Below, piece by piece: positions 7,750 to 15,454 of a stretch of 64,000 nucleotides of DNA; within the stretch, counting starts at the first letter, position 1; every line of letters begins with the position of its first letter. A program made the translations under genes and the position numbers. The notes beneath the pieces are model-generated. The model made no database searches. It was not told the origin of the DNA and saw only the letters and a program-made list of their open reading frames with translations. This stretch comes from Paracoccus zhejiangensis (GTDB lineage: Bacteria; Pseudomonadota; Alphaproteobacteria; Rhodobacterales; Rhodobacteraceae), in assembly GCF_002847445.1 (NCBI RefSeq), contig NZ_CP025430.1, forward strand, positions 3,087,001-3,151,000, given 5' to 3'.

Positions 7750-8838
7750 ATGAAGCTGCTGAACAAATCTGGCATGCGGTCGATGTTTCTGGGCGCGGCT
7801 GCGATCCTTGCCATGCCGATCTCGCTGAGCGCGCAGGACTTTTCCGGCGAAACCATCGAGTGGACAATCCCCTTCGGCGTCGGTGGCGGCACCGATGTCT
7901 GGGCGCGGTTCTTTGCGCCGCAACTGTCCGATGCCCTGCCGGGGAAGCCCACGGTGGTGGTGCTGAACGTGCCGGGCGGCGGTTCGATCTCGGGGGCGAA
8001 CCAGTTCGCCATGCGCGCCAGCGATGATGGGTTGTCGATCCTGGGAACCTCGGCCTCCACCCAGTACCCTGCGCTTTTGGGCGATCCGCGGGTCCGCTAT
8101 GACTTTGCCGACTGGACCGCGGTGCTCGCGTCGCCCACCGGCGGTGTGGTCTATGTCGATCCGAAATATGGCGTGACCGGCCCGCAGGACATCGACAAGC
8201 TGCGCGGCGAAGAGATCCGTTTCGCCAGCCAGGGGGCGACCGCGCTGGAAATGCCGGTGCTCCTGGGCTTCAAGATGCTGGGCCTGAACATCAAGCCGGT
8301 CTTCGGCATGGAGAGCCGCGGCGCCGGTCGTCTGGCCTTCGAACGTGGCGAAGCGGGTATCGACTTCCAGACCAGCTCGGCCTTCATCAGCAGCGTGCAG
8401 CCGCTGGTCGATGGCGGCAAGGCGGTTCCGCTGTTCACGCTTGGCGTGGTGGACGCAGACGGCAATGTCGCCCGCGATCCATCCTTCCCTGATATGCCCA
8501 CCTTCGTCGAATTCTACGAACAGGCCACGGGTGCCAAGCCCGAGGGCGAGGCCTTCGAGGCCTGGAAGGCACTGATGCTGGCGGGCTTCTCGCTGCAGAA
8601 GATGGTGGTGCTGCCGAAAGATGCCCCGGCCGAAGTGATCGCGGCCTATGGCGATGCGGCGAAGGCGATCGTCGAAGCGCCGGATTTCCGCCAGCGCGCC
8701 GGGGATGAACTTGGCGATTACGAGCAGCTTGTCGGACCCGATGCCGACGCGGCCCTGAAAGAGGCACTCACCCTCGATCCCGGCATCCAGCAGTTCCTGA
8801 CGAACTGGCTGTCGGAAGACTACAACGTGCGGATGTGA
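7750..8838 (+). CDS. tctC: Tripartite tricarboxylate transporter substrate-binding protein (TctC-type)
   Basis: 362 aa with a signal peptide ending near SLSAQD (residue about 29). The family's nucleotide-like loop and ligand region appear as IPFGVGGGTDVWARF and VLNVPGGGSISGANQF, and the later GGVVYVDPKYGV and GRLAFERGEAGIDF segments. It is periplasmic and delivers a carboxylate to TctAB. It is the second gene of the galD operon behind a strong AGGAGGAGG ribosome site. TctC proteins outnumber their permeases in many proteobacteria, so the exact ligand cannot be read; linkage to galD points to a tri- or dicarboxylate related to aromatic ring-cleavage products. Confidence 0.9.
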   Translation: MKLLNKSGMRSMFLGAAAILAMPISLSAQDFSGETIEWTIPFGVGGGTDVWARFFAPQLSDALPGKPTVVVLNVPGGGSISGANQFAMRASDDGLSILGTSASTQYPALLGDPRVRYDFADWTAVLASPTGGVVYVDPKYGVTGPQDIDKLRGEEIRFASQGATALEMPVLLGFKMLGLNIKPVFGMESRGAGRLAFERGEAGIDFQTSSAFISSVQPLVDGGKAVPLFTLGVVDADGNVARDPSFPDMPTFVEFYEQATGAKPEGEAFEAWKALMLAGFSLQKMVVLPKDAPAEVIAAYGDAAKAIVEAPDFRQRAGDELGDYEQLVGPDADAALKEALTLDPGIQQFLTNWLSEDYNVRM

Positions 8839-8845
8839 CCTCACC

Positions 8846-8866
8846 GGCGGGACGATCTGTCCCGCC
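8846..8866 (+). promoter_or_regulatory. Intergenic hairpin between tctC and tctAB
   Basis: Perfect 8-bp stem, GGCGGGAC (8846-8853) with GTCCCGCC (8859-8866), loop GATCT, eight bases after the tctC stop and not followed by Ts. As at dctP/dctQ, it probably stabilises the binding-protein mRNA or attenuates the permease gene. Confidence 0.6.
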
Positions 8867-8890
8867 ATAAGCTCTTGGGAGGAAAATAAA

Positions 8891-10837
8891 ATGTTTGATA
8901 TCGCGCTGTCCGCGCTGGGTCAGGTCATGTCCGGCGGGCACCTTGCCTTCCTTGTTCTCGGTGTCTGCGTTGGCCTGATCGTCGGGATCCTGCCCGGTCT
9001 CGGCGGCATCGCCGGCATGTCGATCCTGCTGCCGTTTCTCTACGGGATGGACCCGGTCTCGGCCCTTGGTATGCTGATCGGCATGGTCGCCGTAATTCCG
9101 ACCGGCGACACCTTCACCTCGGTGATGATGGGGATACCCGGCTCGAGCGCCAGCCAGGCAACCGTTCTGGACGGCTTTCCCATGGCCAAGCGCGGCGAGG
9201 CCGCGAGGGCGCTGTCCGCCGCCTTTACGAGCTCGCTTCTTGGGGGGATCATCGGGGCGCTGGTCCTGTCCTTTGCCATCGTCATGGCGCGCCCGCTGGT
9301 CCTGTCCTTTTCCTCGGCCGAGCTGTTCATGCTGACCATATTCGGCCTGTCGATGGTGGCGGTGCTTTCTGGGCGCAGCCTGACCAAGGGTATTGCCGCC
9401 GCCGGCATCGGCCTTGTTATCGGCTCGATCGGTACGGCGCCGGCCACCGGCGAGGCGCGGATGACCTTTGGTATCGACTATCTCTATGACGGGGTGCCGC
9501 TGGTTGTCGTCGCGATGGGCCTCTTCGCCATTCCCGAGGTCATCGACCTGTTGAAGCGTGGTACTGCGATTTCGGAAACCACGGGTCTTGGCGGTGGCTG
9601 GGGCAAGGGCATGCGCGACGTGCTGCGCCATCCCTGGCTGGTCGCCCGCTGCGCCAGCCTTGGCTGCGTCATCGGTGCGCTGCCGGGTCTTGGCGGCGCG
9701 GTCGTGGACTGGATCGCCTATAGCCACGTCGTCCAGACCAGCCGCGACAAATCGCAATTCGGCAAGGGCGATGTGCGCGGCGTGATCGCGCCGGAATCGG
9801 CCAATAACGCCTGTCAGGGCGGTGCGCTGATCCCGACGCTGCTGTTCGGCGTGCCCGGCTCGGGCTCGATGGCGGTGTTTCTGGGCGGCATGGTGCTCTT
9901 GGGCATCCAGCCCGGCGTGACCATGGTCGAGACCCGGCTGGACCTGACCTATACGATCATCTGGTCGCTTGCGCTGGCCAATGTCGTCGGCGCCGGGCTT
10001 TGTGTCATGCTGGCGCGGCCCGTGGCCCGTCTGACGCAGGTGCCCTTCGTCTATCTGGCGCCCTTCATGGTGATGATCGCCATGTTTGCAGCCTTCCAGG
10101 CCTCGCGCTCGATGGCCGACCTTGTCGCGCTGATCGTCATGGGCGCTGTGGGCATCTACATGCGCCGCTTCGGCTGGCCGCGTCCGGCGCTGCTGATCGG
10201 CTTCGTGCTGGCTCCGGGGGCCGAGAACTATCTGTATCAGGCGGTCCAGTTCTATGACTGGGGCTGGATCACCCGGCCGGGTGTCATCATCATCGCGCTG
10301 ATCACGGTCGTCTCGGTCTTCCTTGGCCTGCGCTTCGGCGCCGAGATCTCCAGCGAGGGTGAAAGCGATAGCGCCGACCAACAGACCCGTGGCCGCCAGG
10401 TCGCCTTCGCCGGCCTGTTGCTTCTGGTCGCCGCCTATTGCGTCTTCGAGGCAGCACAACTCAGCTTCCTGGGGATGGTCTTCCCGCTGATCATCGGCAT
10501 CCTTGCGCTGATCGCCTCGCTGGCGGTGGTCCTGCGGATCAGGTCGGGACGCGCGGCCGAGATCCACGACGACGATGCCAGCCTGACGCTTGCGGGCGAG
10601 TCCTCGGGACGCGAGAGGTACCTGGCGATCTTCGCCGGGCTGGTCGCGCTGATCTGGCTGATCGGCTTCATCCCGGCGATGGTCGTGTTCTTCCCTGCGT
10701 TCCTGATCATCGCCGGCAAGGCAAGACCGCTGACTGCGGCAATGATGACGGCCGGCGCAGTGGGCTTCATCAGCCTGATCACCTGGGCCATGACCCTGCG
10801 CCTGCCCGAGGGGCTGCTTGGCCTCACGCTGTTCTGA
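8891..10837 (+). CDS. Tripartite tricarboxylate transporter permease, TctA-TctB fusion
   Basis: 648 aa, whereas TctA alone is about 500 aa. Residues 1 to about 490 are TctA, with duplicated motifs GILPGLGGIAGM (residues about 32-43) and GALPGLGGAVVDW (about 259-271) and roughly twelve membrane spans. After a hydrophilic linker (SSEGESDSADQQTRG) comes a second block with about four spans, matching TctB (about 150 aa). The fusion supplies both membrane subunits of the transporter in one chain. It is the last gene of the galD-tctC operon and is followed by a strong hairpin. Confidence 0.9.
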   Translation: MFDIALSALGQVMSGGHLAFLVLGVCVGLIVGILPGLGGIAGMSILLPFLYGMDPVSALGMLIGMVAVIPTGDTFTSVMMGIPGSSASQATVLDGFPMAKRGEAARALSAAFTSSLLGGIIGALVLSFAIVMARPLVLSFSSAELFMLTIFGLSMVAVLSGRSLTKGIAAAGIGLVIGSIGTAPATGEARMTFGIDYLYDGVPLVVVAMGLFAIPEVIDLLKRGTAISETTGLGGGWGKGMRDVLRHPWLVARCASLGCVIGALPGLGGAVVDWIAYSHVVQTSRDKSQFGKGDVRGVIAPESANNACQGGALIPTLLFGVPGSGSMAVFLGGMVLLGIQPGVTMVETRLDLTYTIIWSLALANVVGAGLCVMLARPVARLTQVPFVYLAPFMVMIAMFAAFQASRSMADLVALIVMGAVGIYMRRFGWPRPALLIGFVLAPGAENYLYQAVQFYDWGWITRPGVIIIALITVVSVFLGLRFGAEISSEGESDSADQQTRGRQVAFAGLLLLVAAYCVFEAAQLSFLGMVFPLIIGILALIASLAVVLRIRSGRAAEIHDDDASLTLAGESSGRERYLAIFAGLVALIWLIGFIPAMVVFFPAFLIIAGKARPLTAAMMTAGAVGFISLITWAMTLRLPEGLLGLTLF

Positions 10838-10848
10838 CCCAGGCTTAT

Positions 10849-10878
10849 CCTGCGGCCGCAACGACGCGCGGCCGCAGG
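10849..10878 (+). terminator. GC-rich terminator hairpin after tctAB
   Basis: Perfect 11-bp stem, CCTGCGGCCGC (10849-10859) with GCGGCCGCAGG (10868-10878), 8-base loop, 11 bases after the stop. No T-run follows, so it may act with Rho or as an mRNA end protector. Confidence 0.65.
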
Positions 10879-11191
10879 AGCGTCAAAGGCAAGCGGTGCA
10901 GTTTGATTGATGACTGGTGTCACCTTCAAGGCGGGTGTCTCTGCCGGGCATGAGGTCTATTTCTCGGTAACCGAGGTTGGGGTCTTAAACTCGCTTCGCA
11001 TGCGCATGCGAATGTCTGTGAACGCGACGGTTTGCAGAGGCGAAAATTCGGATGAAACATGGGCTTGTTTTCCGGATGCCCCGGTTGGCGTACCTCATTT
11101 GAAGCGTTCGCTTTTCGGCTCATGGCCTGCTCCCGTCTTGTCCTCATTCAGAAGTTGGCTCTGTTCAGGGTGTGGTCCCTCATCGAGCGGC
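10879..11191. other. Gene-free stretch with an 18-bp palindrome
   Basis: No convincing gene is visible on either strand. Positions 10995-11012 form a perfect 18-bp palindrome (TTCGCATGCGCATGCGAA), and 10963-10975 a small CTCGG/CCGAG hairpin. Base use is more AT-rich and irregular than the neighbouring operons, consistent with the edge of a decayed insertion next door. Confidence 0.5.
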
Positions 11192-11870
11192 TTAGGAATT
11201 CCCGCAGGTAGGCCCTTCGAAGTTCGTTTGCGGGCGGCGGTGATTGCAGCCGTCGTGCCATGCCGCGATCAAGCGAAGGGTTTGGGACAGGCCGCAGAAC
11301 AGGTGATCTTTCAGGCACTCGTTGCGCATAGGGCCGTTGAAGCTCTCGACGAAGCCGCGTTTCGCATCGGTTACCCGGGCTCGATGGAATGCCACTCGAC
11401 CTTCCGGTCCTGCTAACAGGTCATGATCGCGTCCGGCCTCAGTTCGGTGCCATTATCGCTGGCCACCTTGCAGGGATAGCCCGCAACTCCGGGTTCCGAT
11501 GCAGTTCTCGCGCCACAGGATCGCCGGAGCACGAGGGGGCGACGACAGCCGCGAGTCACTCCCGGCTGAAGCCGTCGATGATAGAGGACCCGGAACCGGC
11601 GGCCCCAGACCAAGCTGCCAGACATCGAGCCATGAGAATGTCACTGGTCCGAGTGACCATGGCGAGGATCTACGTACTAGCGCTGGTCCGATTCCTGCGG
11701 GATCGCCATCGGCGCACGGGTGTCGAGCGACCGTTTGCGGCCGCCACGCTTTCGCACTATCAGCCGCTCCTCCCGGTAAATGCGGTAGGCATGTTTCAGT
11801 TCATGCCCAAGCCTTCCGCTCAATCAGGAGGCGCAGACTGCGATAGCCGATGCGCTGAAACTGGCCGCCG
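11192..11870 (-). pseudogene. Decayed IS3-family transposase (orfB) remnant
   Basis: Reading leftward, pieces of an IS3-family orfB follow each other in order but in different frames: IGYRSLRLLIERKAWA then a stop (about 11820-11865), EERLIVRKRGGRKRS and APMAIPQ (about 11690-11790), GRRFR, IDGFSRE, VARELHR, then SDNGTEL (about 11440-11460, DDE aspartate region), VEWHSIEPG followed by a stop, and FVESFNGPMRNECLKDHLF (about 11300-11350, DDE glutamate) to a final stop near 11192. At least three frameshifts and several stops make it non-functional. No terminal inverted repeats or target duplication could be recognised. It marks the left border of the copper island. Confidence 0.85.
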
Positions 11871-11871
11871 A

Positions 11872-12195
11872 GTCCCCGGCGCTGTTCCATGGCCTGGCCT
11901 TGGTCCAGTTGACTGCGCTGGCCAGCTTCCTATTACTGATGGCCGTCGGTCTATGGCGCGGTACATCGGAAGGCATTGCACTAGCTTTCTACATCGGCTT
12001 CGCCATCGGCCAGTCACCCTCTATTCGCCAACCGTGGTGTCTGGCTTTCTGGGAGGTGTTGCCTTCATGTATGGGACGGTTGAGATCACAAGATCCGAGG
12101 TCTGCCGCTTTTCCCCGAACACACTCCTCTGTGACTTGTACCTCAAGGGGCTGGAGGTCTTAGAAGCACCGCAAAGAGGTCAAGGTGAGACATGA
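11872..12195 (+). pseudogene. Broken membrane-protein remnant upstream of sco
   Basis: A hydrophobic stretch LTALASFLLLMAVGLW and ALAFYIGFAIG (about 11905-12010) looks like two membrane helices; near 12015 the sensible reading continues in the next frame (PTVVSGFLGGVAFMYGTVE) and runs to a TGA at 12193-12195 that overlaps the sco ATG (ATGA). The upstream part merges into the transposase remnant. This looks like the 3' end of a gene that was once coupled to sco and was truncated by the insertion and frameshifted. I do not recognise the family, and it could be chance coding-like sequence. Confidence 0.4.
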
Positions 12196-12785
12196 GACGG
12201 CTAACGGCATTGCGAATGGTTCTGTGGGGGGCGGTCGTTCTGGCAGCTGCCGGATCGGTGTTCCTCTATCAGCGCCAACCGGCCCGGCAGATCGAGACTG
12301 TCGAAGCCTTCCAGCCTGAATTCGCGCTTACCGATGCAGATGGCAATATCCGGCAAAGTGAAGAATTTCGCGGGCGCTATCAGCTGGTCTTCTTCGGCTT
12401 CACCAATTGCCCTGATGTCTGCCCGACCACGCTTTCAGAGGTGGCGCAGGTCATGGACGATCTTGGACCTGACGCTGCAAAGGTGCAGCCGGTGTTCATC
12501 TCGATTGACCCCGAACGTGACCGGCAGATGGGCCTTGATGAATTCACGGCGGCATTCCACCCGTCGATCATTGGACTGGCTGGCGACGACGTCGCGACAA
12601 GGGCCGCAGCCGACAGCTTCAAGATCTTCTTCGAGCGCGAGGAAGACCCGGCCGCGCCGGACGGTTACTCGATGTCGCACAGCCCCGCGCTTTACCTGAT
12701 TGGACCCCACGGGGACTGGCTTCGCCAATACACCTATGGAACCCCGGCCAGTGAAATTCTTGCCGATCTGAAATCGAGGCTCTGA
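12192..12785 (+). CDS. SCO1/SenC copper-delivery protein, copy 1
   Basis: 197 aa. An N-terminal membrane anchor (residues about 9-25) is followed by a periplasmic thioredoxin fold with the copper site CPDVC (Cys73, Cys77) and the distal His163 (MSHSPALYLI). The DPERD motif of the family is at 107-111. SCO proteins bring copper to, or reduce the cysteines of, the CuA centre of cytochrome oxidase. It is the first intact gene of a sco-pcuC-sco unit; its stop overlaps the next ATG by one base (TGATG). The start overlaps a broken upstream frame by four bases. Confidence 0.94.
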   Translation: MRRLTALRMVLWGAVVLAAAGSVFLYQRQPARQIETVEAFQPEFALTDADGNIRQSEEFRGRYQLVFFGFTNCPDVCPTTLSEVAQVMDDLGPDAAKVQPVFISIDPERDRQMGLDEFTAAFHPSIIGLAGDDVATRAAADSFKIFFEREEDPAAPDGYSMSHSPALYLIGPHGDWLRQYTYGTPASEILADLKSRL

Positions 12786-13258
12786 TGCGGAATATCTTTC
12801 TGGGCAGTCTGGCAATGGTGCTGTTTGCCAGCGCGGCGCAGGCTTGCGAAACCGCTGCGCTTGGCGATCTGGCCATCGGCGACGCGTGGTCGCGCGCCAC
12901 GATCGGCGCGACCCGACCGGCGGTGTTCTACGTCGCGATTACCAATGCGGGTGCGCAGGACGATGCGCTGACTGGGATCACCACACCGGCGGCCGCGATG
13001 GCGATGCTGCACGAAACCGTGGTCAAGGACGGCGTGGCCTCGATGCCCCATGCGATGCGTGTACAGGTTCCGGCCGGGCAGACCACCGAACTGGCACCCG
13101 GAGGCTATCACGGCATGCTGATGCAGCTGGCCTCGGCGTTGAACGAGGGTGACAGCTTTCCTGTTACCTTGACCTTCGAGAAGGCCGGCGAGGTGACGGT
13201 GAATGTCGACGTTCTGTCGCTGCGCTCTGAGGGGCCGACATGCGACGACGCCAGCTGA
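12785..13258 (+). CDS. pcuC: Periplasmic copper chaperone PCuAC
   Basis: 157 aa with a signal peptide (cleavage near AQA/CE, residue 20). The copper-binding pattern H-X10-M-X21-H-X-M is exact: His76, Met87, His109, Met111. PCuAC proteins carry Cu(I) in the periplasm and pass it to SCO or directly to CuA/CuB oxidases. It overlaps the flanking sco genes by 1 and 19 bases, so all three are co-translated, which supports a single copper-loading function. The C-terminus ends with an extra Cys and acidic residues (PTCDDAS), of unknown meaning. Confidence 0.93.
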   Translation: MRNIFLGSLAMVLFASAAQACETAALGDLAIGDAWSRATIGATRPAVFYVAITNAGAQDDALTGITTPAAAMAMLHETVVKDGVASMPHAMRVQVPAGQTTELAPGGYHGMLMQLASALNEGDSFPVTLTFEKAGEVTVNVDVLSLRSEGPTCDDAS

Positions 13259-13833
13259 TCCTGTCCGTTGCAGGCGTCGCTGCGGCCGCCGCCGGCACGC
13301 TGGCGCTTGGCGCGTGGCGCAGCAATCGTGACCAGCCTGTCAGTGGGGTGCCCTTTCCCCTGACCGCGATGACCTGGCGTCTGACCGATCATCGCGGGAC
13401 CGAGGTGACGCCAAGGGACTGGATCGGTCGTCCGGCCATGGTGTTCTTCGGCTTCACCTCCTGTCCCGATGTCTGTCCGACCACGCTGATCGATATTTCG
13501 GGCTGGCTCGAGGCCCTGGGTGCGGATGCCGACCGGCTGACCGTCGCCCTGATCACCGTCGATCCAGAGCGGGACAGGCCCGAGGTGCTTGCCGACTACC
13601 TGGCCTATTTCGATCCGCGCATCGCTGGATATACCGGCAGCGCCGATGACCTTGCGCTGGTCGCCACCGAATTTCGCGCCCGTTACGAAAAGATCGCGCA
13701 GGGCGATGATTACACGATGAACCACACCGCCGGGGTCTTTCTGTTCCACCGTGACGGGCGCTTTGCCAATATCATCGATTTCCACGAGGATCGCCGCTTT
13801 GCCGTCCCAAAGATCAGGCGCATCCTGGCCTGA
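13240..13833 (+). CDS. SCO1/SenC copper-delivery protein, copy 2
   Basis: 197 aa, the same length as copy 1 but only moderately similar. It has an N-terminal anchor with a twin-Arg-like start (MRRRQLILSV), the copper motif CPDVC (Cys75, Cys79), DPERDR at 109-114 and the distal His162 (MNHTAGVFLF). Its start lies inside pcuC, 19 bases before the stop. Two SCO proteins around one PCuAC may serve different oxidases or separate thiol-reduction from copper transfer. The C-terminus is Arg-rich and has FHEDRRF. Confidence 0.93.
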   Translation: MRRRQLILSVAGVAAAAAGTLALGAWRSNRDQPVSGVPFPLTAMTWRLTDHRGTEVTPRDWIGRPAMVFFGFTSCPDVCPTTLIDISGWLEALGADADRLTVALITVDPERDRPEVLADYLAYFDPRIAGYTGSADDLALVATEFRARYEKIAQGDDYTMNHTAGVFLFHRDGRFANIIDFHEDRRFAVPKIRRILA

Positions 13834-13846
13834 TGTGATGAGCAAT

Positions 13847-13864
13847 CCGTGAATTGAATCACGG
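13847..13864 (+). promoter_or_regulatory. Hairpin after the second sco gene
   Basis: Six-bp stem CCGTGA (13847-13852) with TCACGG (13859-13864), loop ATTGAA, then GGGTAGG and a T-rich stretch (ATTTAGTTTG). It may be a weak terminator of the sco operon or part of the 5' leader of the next small gene. Confidence 0.4.
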
Positions 13865-13916
13865 GGTAGGCGTATTTAGTTTGTCACACGAAACTCGTTC
13901 GTAACCCTGATTGAAG

Positions 13917-14264
13917 ATGCGCCGCTGGATGTGTTCATTGCTTGTTGGTCTGTTCGCCCTGGGCGTCATGATGCAGCATGGACAATCGGTGCGCGCCGCG
14001 GACATGCCCGTTCACGACATTGCCGCATTGATGGCTGCAGCTGCAAACGATGCCGCTTGGCCAGATGACCCGAGCTACCGCGCATCGGCGGCCGGGATGT
14101 CCGACGGCTGCCCAAACACATGTACTGTTGCACCTTTGCCTTGGGACATCGCCCTGCAGGTCTCGCCGATGGACAGCGCGACGACGATGAAGCGGCAGTT
14201 CAGGACCGCCAGGCAGGAAGGGCGTCTCGTCAGCCCCGGATACCGCCCACCAAGACCCGTCTGA
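13917..14264 (+). CDS. Small secreted Cys/Pro protein, candidate copper leader peptide
   Basis: 115 aa from the ATG at 13917 (a TTG two codons earlier is possible). It has a signal peptide (CSLLVGLFALGVMM..., cleavage near VRAAD), a CxxxC site (GCPNTC) in the middle, no recognisable fold, and a C-terminus rich in Arg and Pro that ends YRPPRPV. A short signal peptide, a Cys motif and a terminal Pro-rich stretch is the layout of translated copper-responsive leader peptides such as CutF of Rhodobacter capsulatus. Position supports this: it follows the sco-pcuC-sco genes and precedes an L,D-transpeptidase by 190 bases, with a small hairpin just after its stop (GCACC/GGTGC, 14278-14293). It may instead be an ordinary periplasmic protein. 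Confidence 0.55.
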   Translation: MRRWMCSLLVGLFALGVMMQHGQSVRAADMPVHDIAALMAAAANDAAWPDDPSYRASAAGMSDGCPNTCTVAPLPWDIALQVSPMDSATTMKRQFRTARQEGRLVSPGYRPPRPV

Positions 14265-14454
14265 ATGCTGCGCGCTGCACCTGCCGGGGTGCCCGATCAC
14301 GTTCACCCCATGGGCCCGGACGGAATGTTCACATGACACTCCTACCGACGGGCCGCAGCTTTCTGGCCGCAGCGCGGTTTGCCCCAGCGGCAACGGGCCC
14401 ATCCGGCGCACCGGCCTTCTCAACCAGGAACCAAATCCAAACAGGAGCACCAAG

Positions 14455-15105
14455 ATGCTGACACGACGGCATTTCATTCAAACGACGACCGCGCTCTTCT
14501 CGGCCGCTGCCGCCAGCCCGGTTCTCGCCTCGTCCTGGCCCGATGCCGCGCAGAAGGCCGCATGGGATGCCGAGGTGACGCCCCCGGGCCCCAATCCATG
14601 GGGACTTCATCCGCGTTTCCTGCCGCAGCGCATTGTCGCGAATCCGGGCCTGGTGCCGGGGGATATCCATGTCGATGCGGTCGCTCGCTACCTCTATCAC
14701 ATCGAGGAGGGCGGCACGGCGATGCGCTACGGCGTCGCCATCGGTCGGGGGGATCTCTACGAGCCCGGCACCTATGAGATCAAACGCAAGGTGCAGTGGC
14801 CGCACTGGACGCCGACCCAGAACATGATCAAGCGCGAACCCGAGATCTATGCACAGTTCGCGGGTGGCATGGAGCCCGGCCCGCAGAATGCGCTCGGTTC
14901 GCGGGCGCTGTATCTCTATGTCGGGGACCGCGATACCTACCTGCGGATCCACGGTACGCCGTTTCCGACCTCGATCGGCAGCCGGGCCAGTTCCGGCTGC
15001 GTCCGCATGGTGATGTCCCATATCAATGAGCTCTATCCGCTGGTGCAGATCGGATCGACGGCCCATCTCTATTCGCCGGAAGGCAGCGTGACGGCCCTGA
15101 GCTGA
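14455..15105 (+). CDS. L,D-transpeptidase (YkuD domain), Tat-exported
   Basis: 216 aa. The N-terminus TRRHFIQTTTALF is a likely Tat signal. The YkuD catalytic pattern is IHGTPFPTSIGSRASSGCVRM: His166, Cys182 and Arg184. The enzyme acts in the periplasm on peptidoglycan, making 3-3 crosslinks or attaching proteins. A good ribosome site (CAGGAG) precedes the ATG. These enzymes are copper-sensitive in other bacteria because copper blocks the catalytic cysteine, so its place in a copper island may matter; that link is inference. The stretch 14265-14454 holds its leader with no further gene. Confidence 0.92.
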   Translation: MLTRRHFIQTTTALFSAAAASPVLASSWPDAAQKAAWDAEVTPPGPNPWGLHPRFLPQRIVANPGLVPGDIHVDAVARYLYHIEEGGTAMRYGVAIGRGDLYEPGTYEIKRKVQWPHWTPTQNMIKREPEIYAQFAGGMEPGPQNALGSRALYLYVGDRDTYLRIHGTPFPTSIGSRASSGCVRMVMSHINELYPLVQIGSTAHLYSPEGSVTALS

Positions 15106-15133
15106 GCCGTCACGGCTTCGGCGGCCGGCAGTG

Positions 15134-15406
15134 TCAGGACGGGAGTGCTTTGCAGATCTGGTTGCCGTTCGCCGCGCGCAGCGGCACCAGCGTCGTCTCG
15201 ACCTGCCCGGCATGGGAATACCAATAGCAATTGTCCGCGGCGACCAGTGTCGCCGTGGTCAGGTCCTGGTTGGGACCGGCGATGGCCACGACTTCCGGCG
15301 GGATGGGGTAGGGCGAGGCGTTCTCGACCGCAGTCTCGGCGGTGCGCGCGGTACAACCTGCGGCCAGCAGAAGTGTCATGGTGATCGCTGCGGTTCGTTT
15401 CTGCAT
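15134..15406 (-). CDS. Small putative lipoprotein
   Basis: 90 aa. The N-terminus MQKRTAAITMTLLLAAGC ends in a lipobox (LAAGC, Cys18), so it is probably lipid-anchored. The mature part has two further cysteines (DNCYWYSH and NQICK) that could form a disulfide, and a Trp/Tyr-rich stretch between them. I do not recognise the family. It is the last gene of the leftward copper operon, 48 bases after the cytochrome c gene, so a periplasmic role in copper handling is possible but not shown. Confidence 0.7.
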   Translation of the reverse strand: MQKRTAAITMTLLLAAGCTARTAETAVENASPYPIPPEVVAIAGPNQDLTTATLVAADNCYWYSHAGQVETTLVPLRAANGNQICKALPS

Positions 15407-15454
15407 CAGTTCGTCCTTCAGTTGGTCGGGCAGGTTCTTGTTCGGCGCCCAAGG

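Noticed and set aside
8768..10861. Long open frame on the minus strand opposite tctAB
   Set aside because: It is an antisense shadow of a GC-rich gene: Asp/Arg/Gln-rich low-complexity protein with no domain, and the plus strand encodes a clear transporter.
11389..12195. Single 268-codon plus-strand gene across the IS remnant
   Set aside because: Most of the frame reads through antisense transposase sequence; only the last 60 codons look coding, and they are treated as part of a broken gene.
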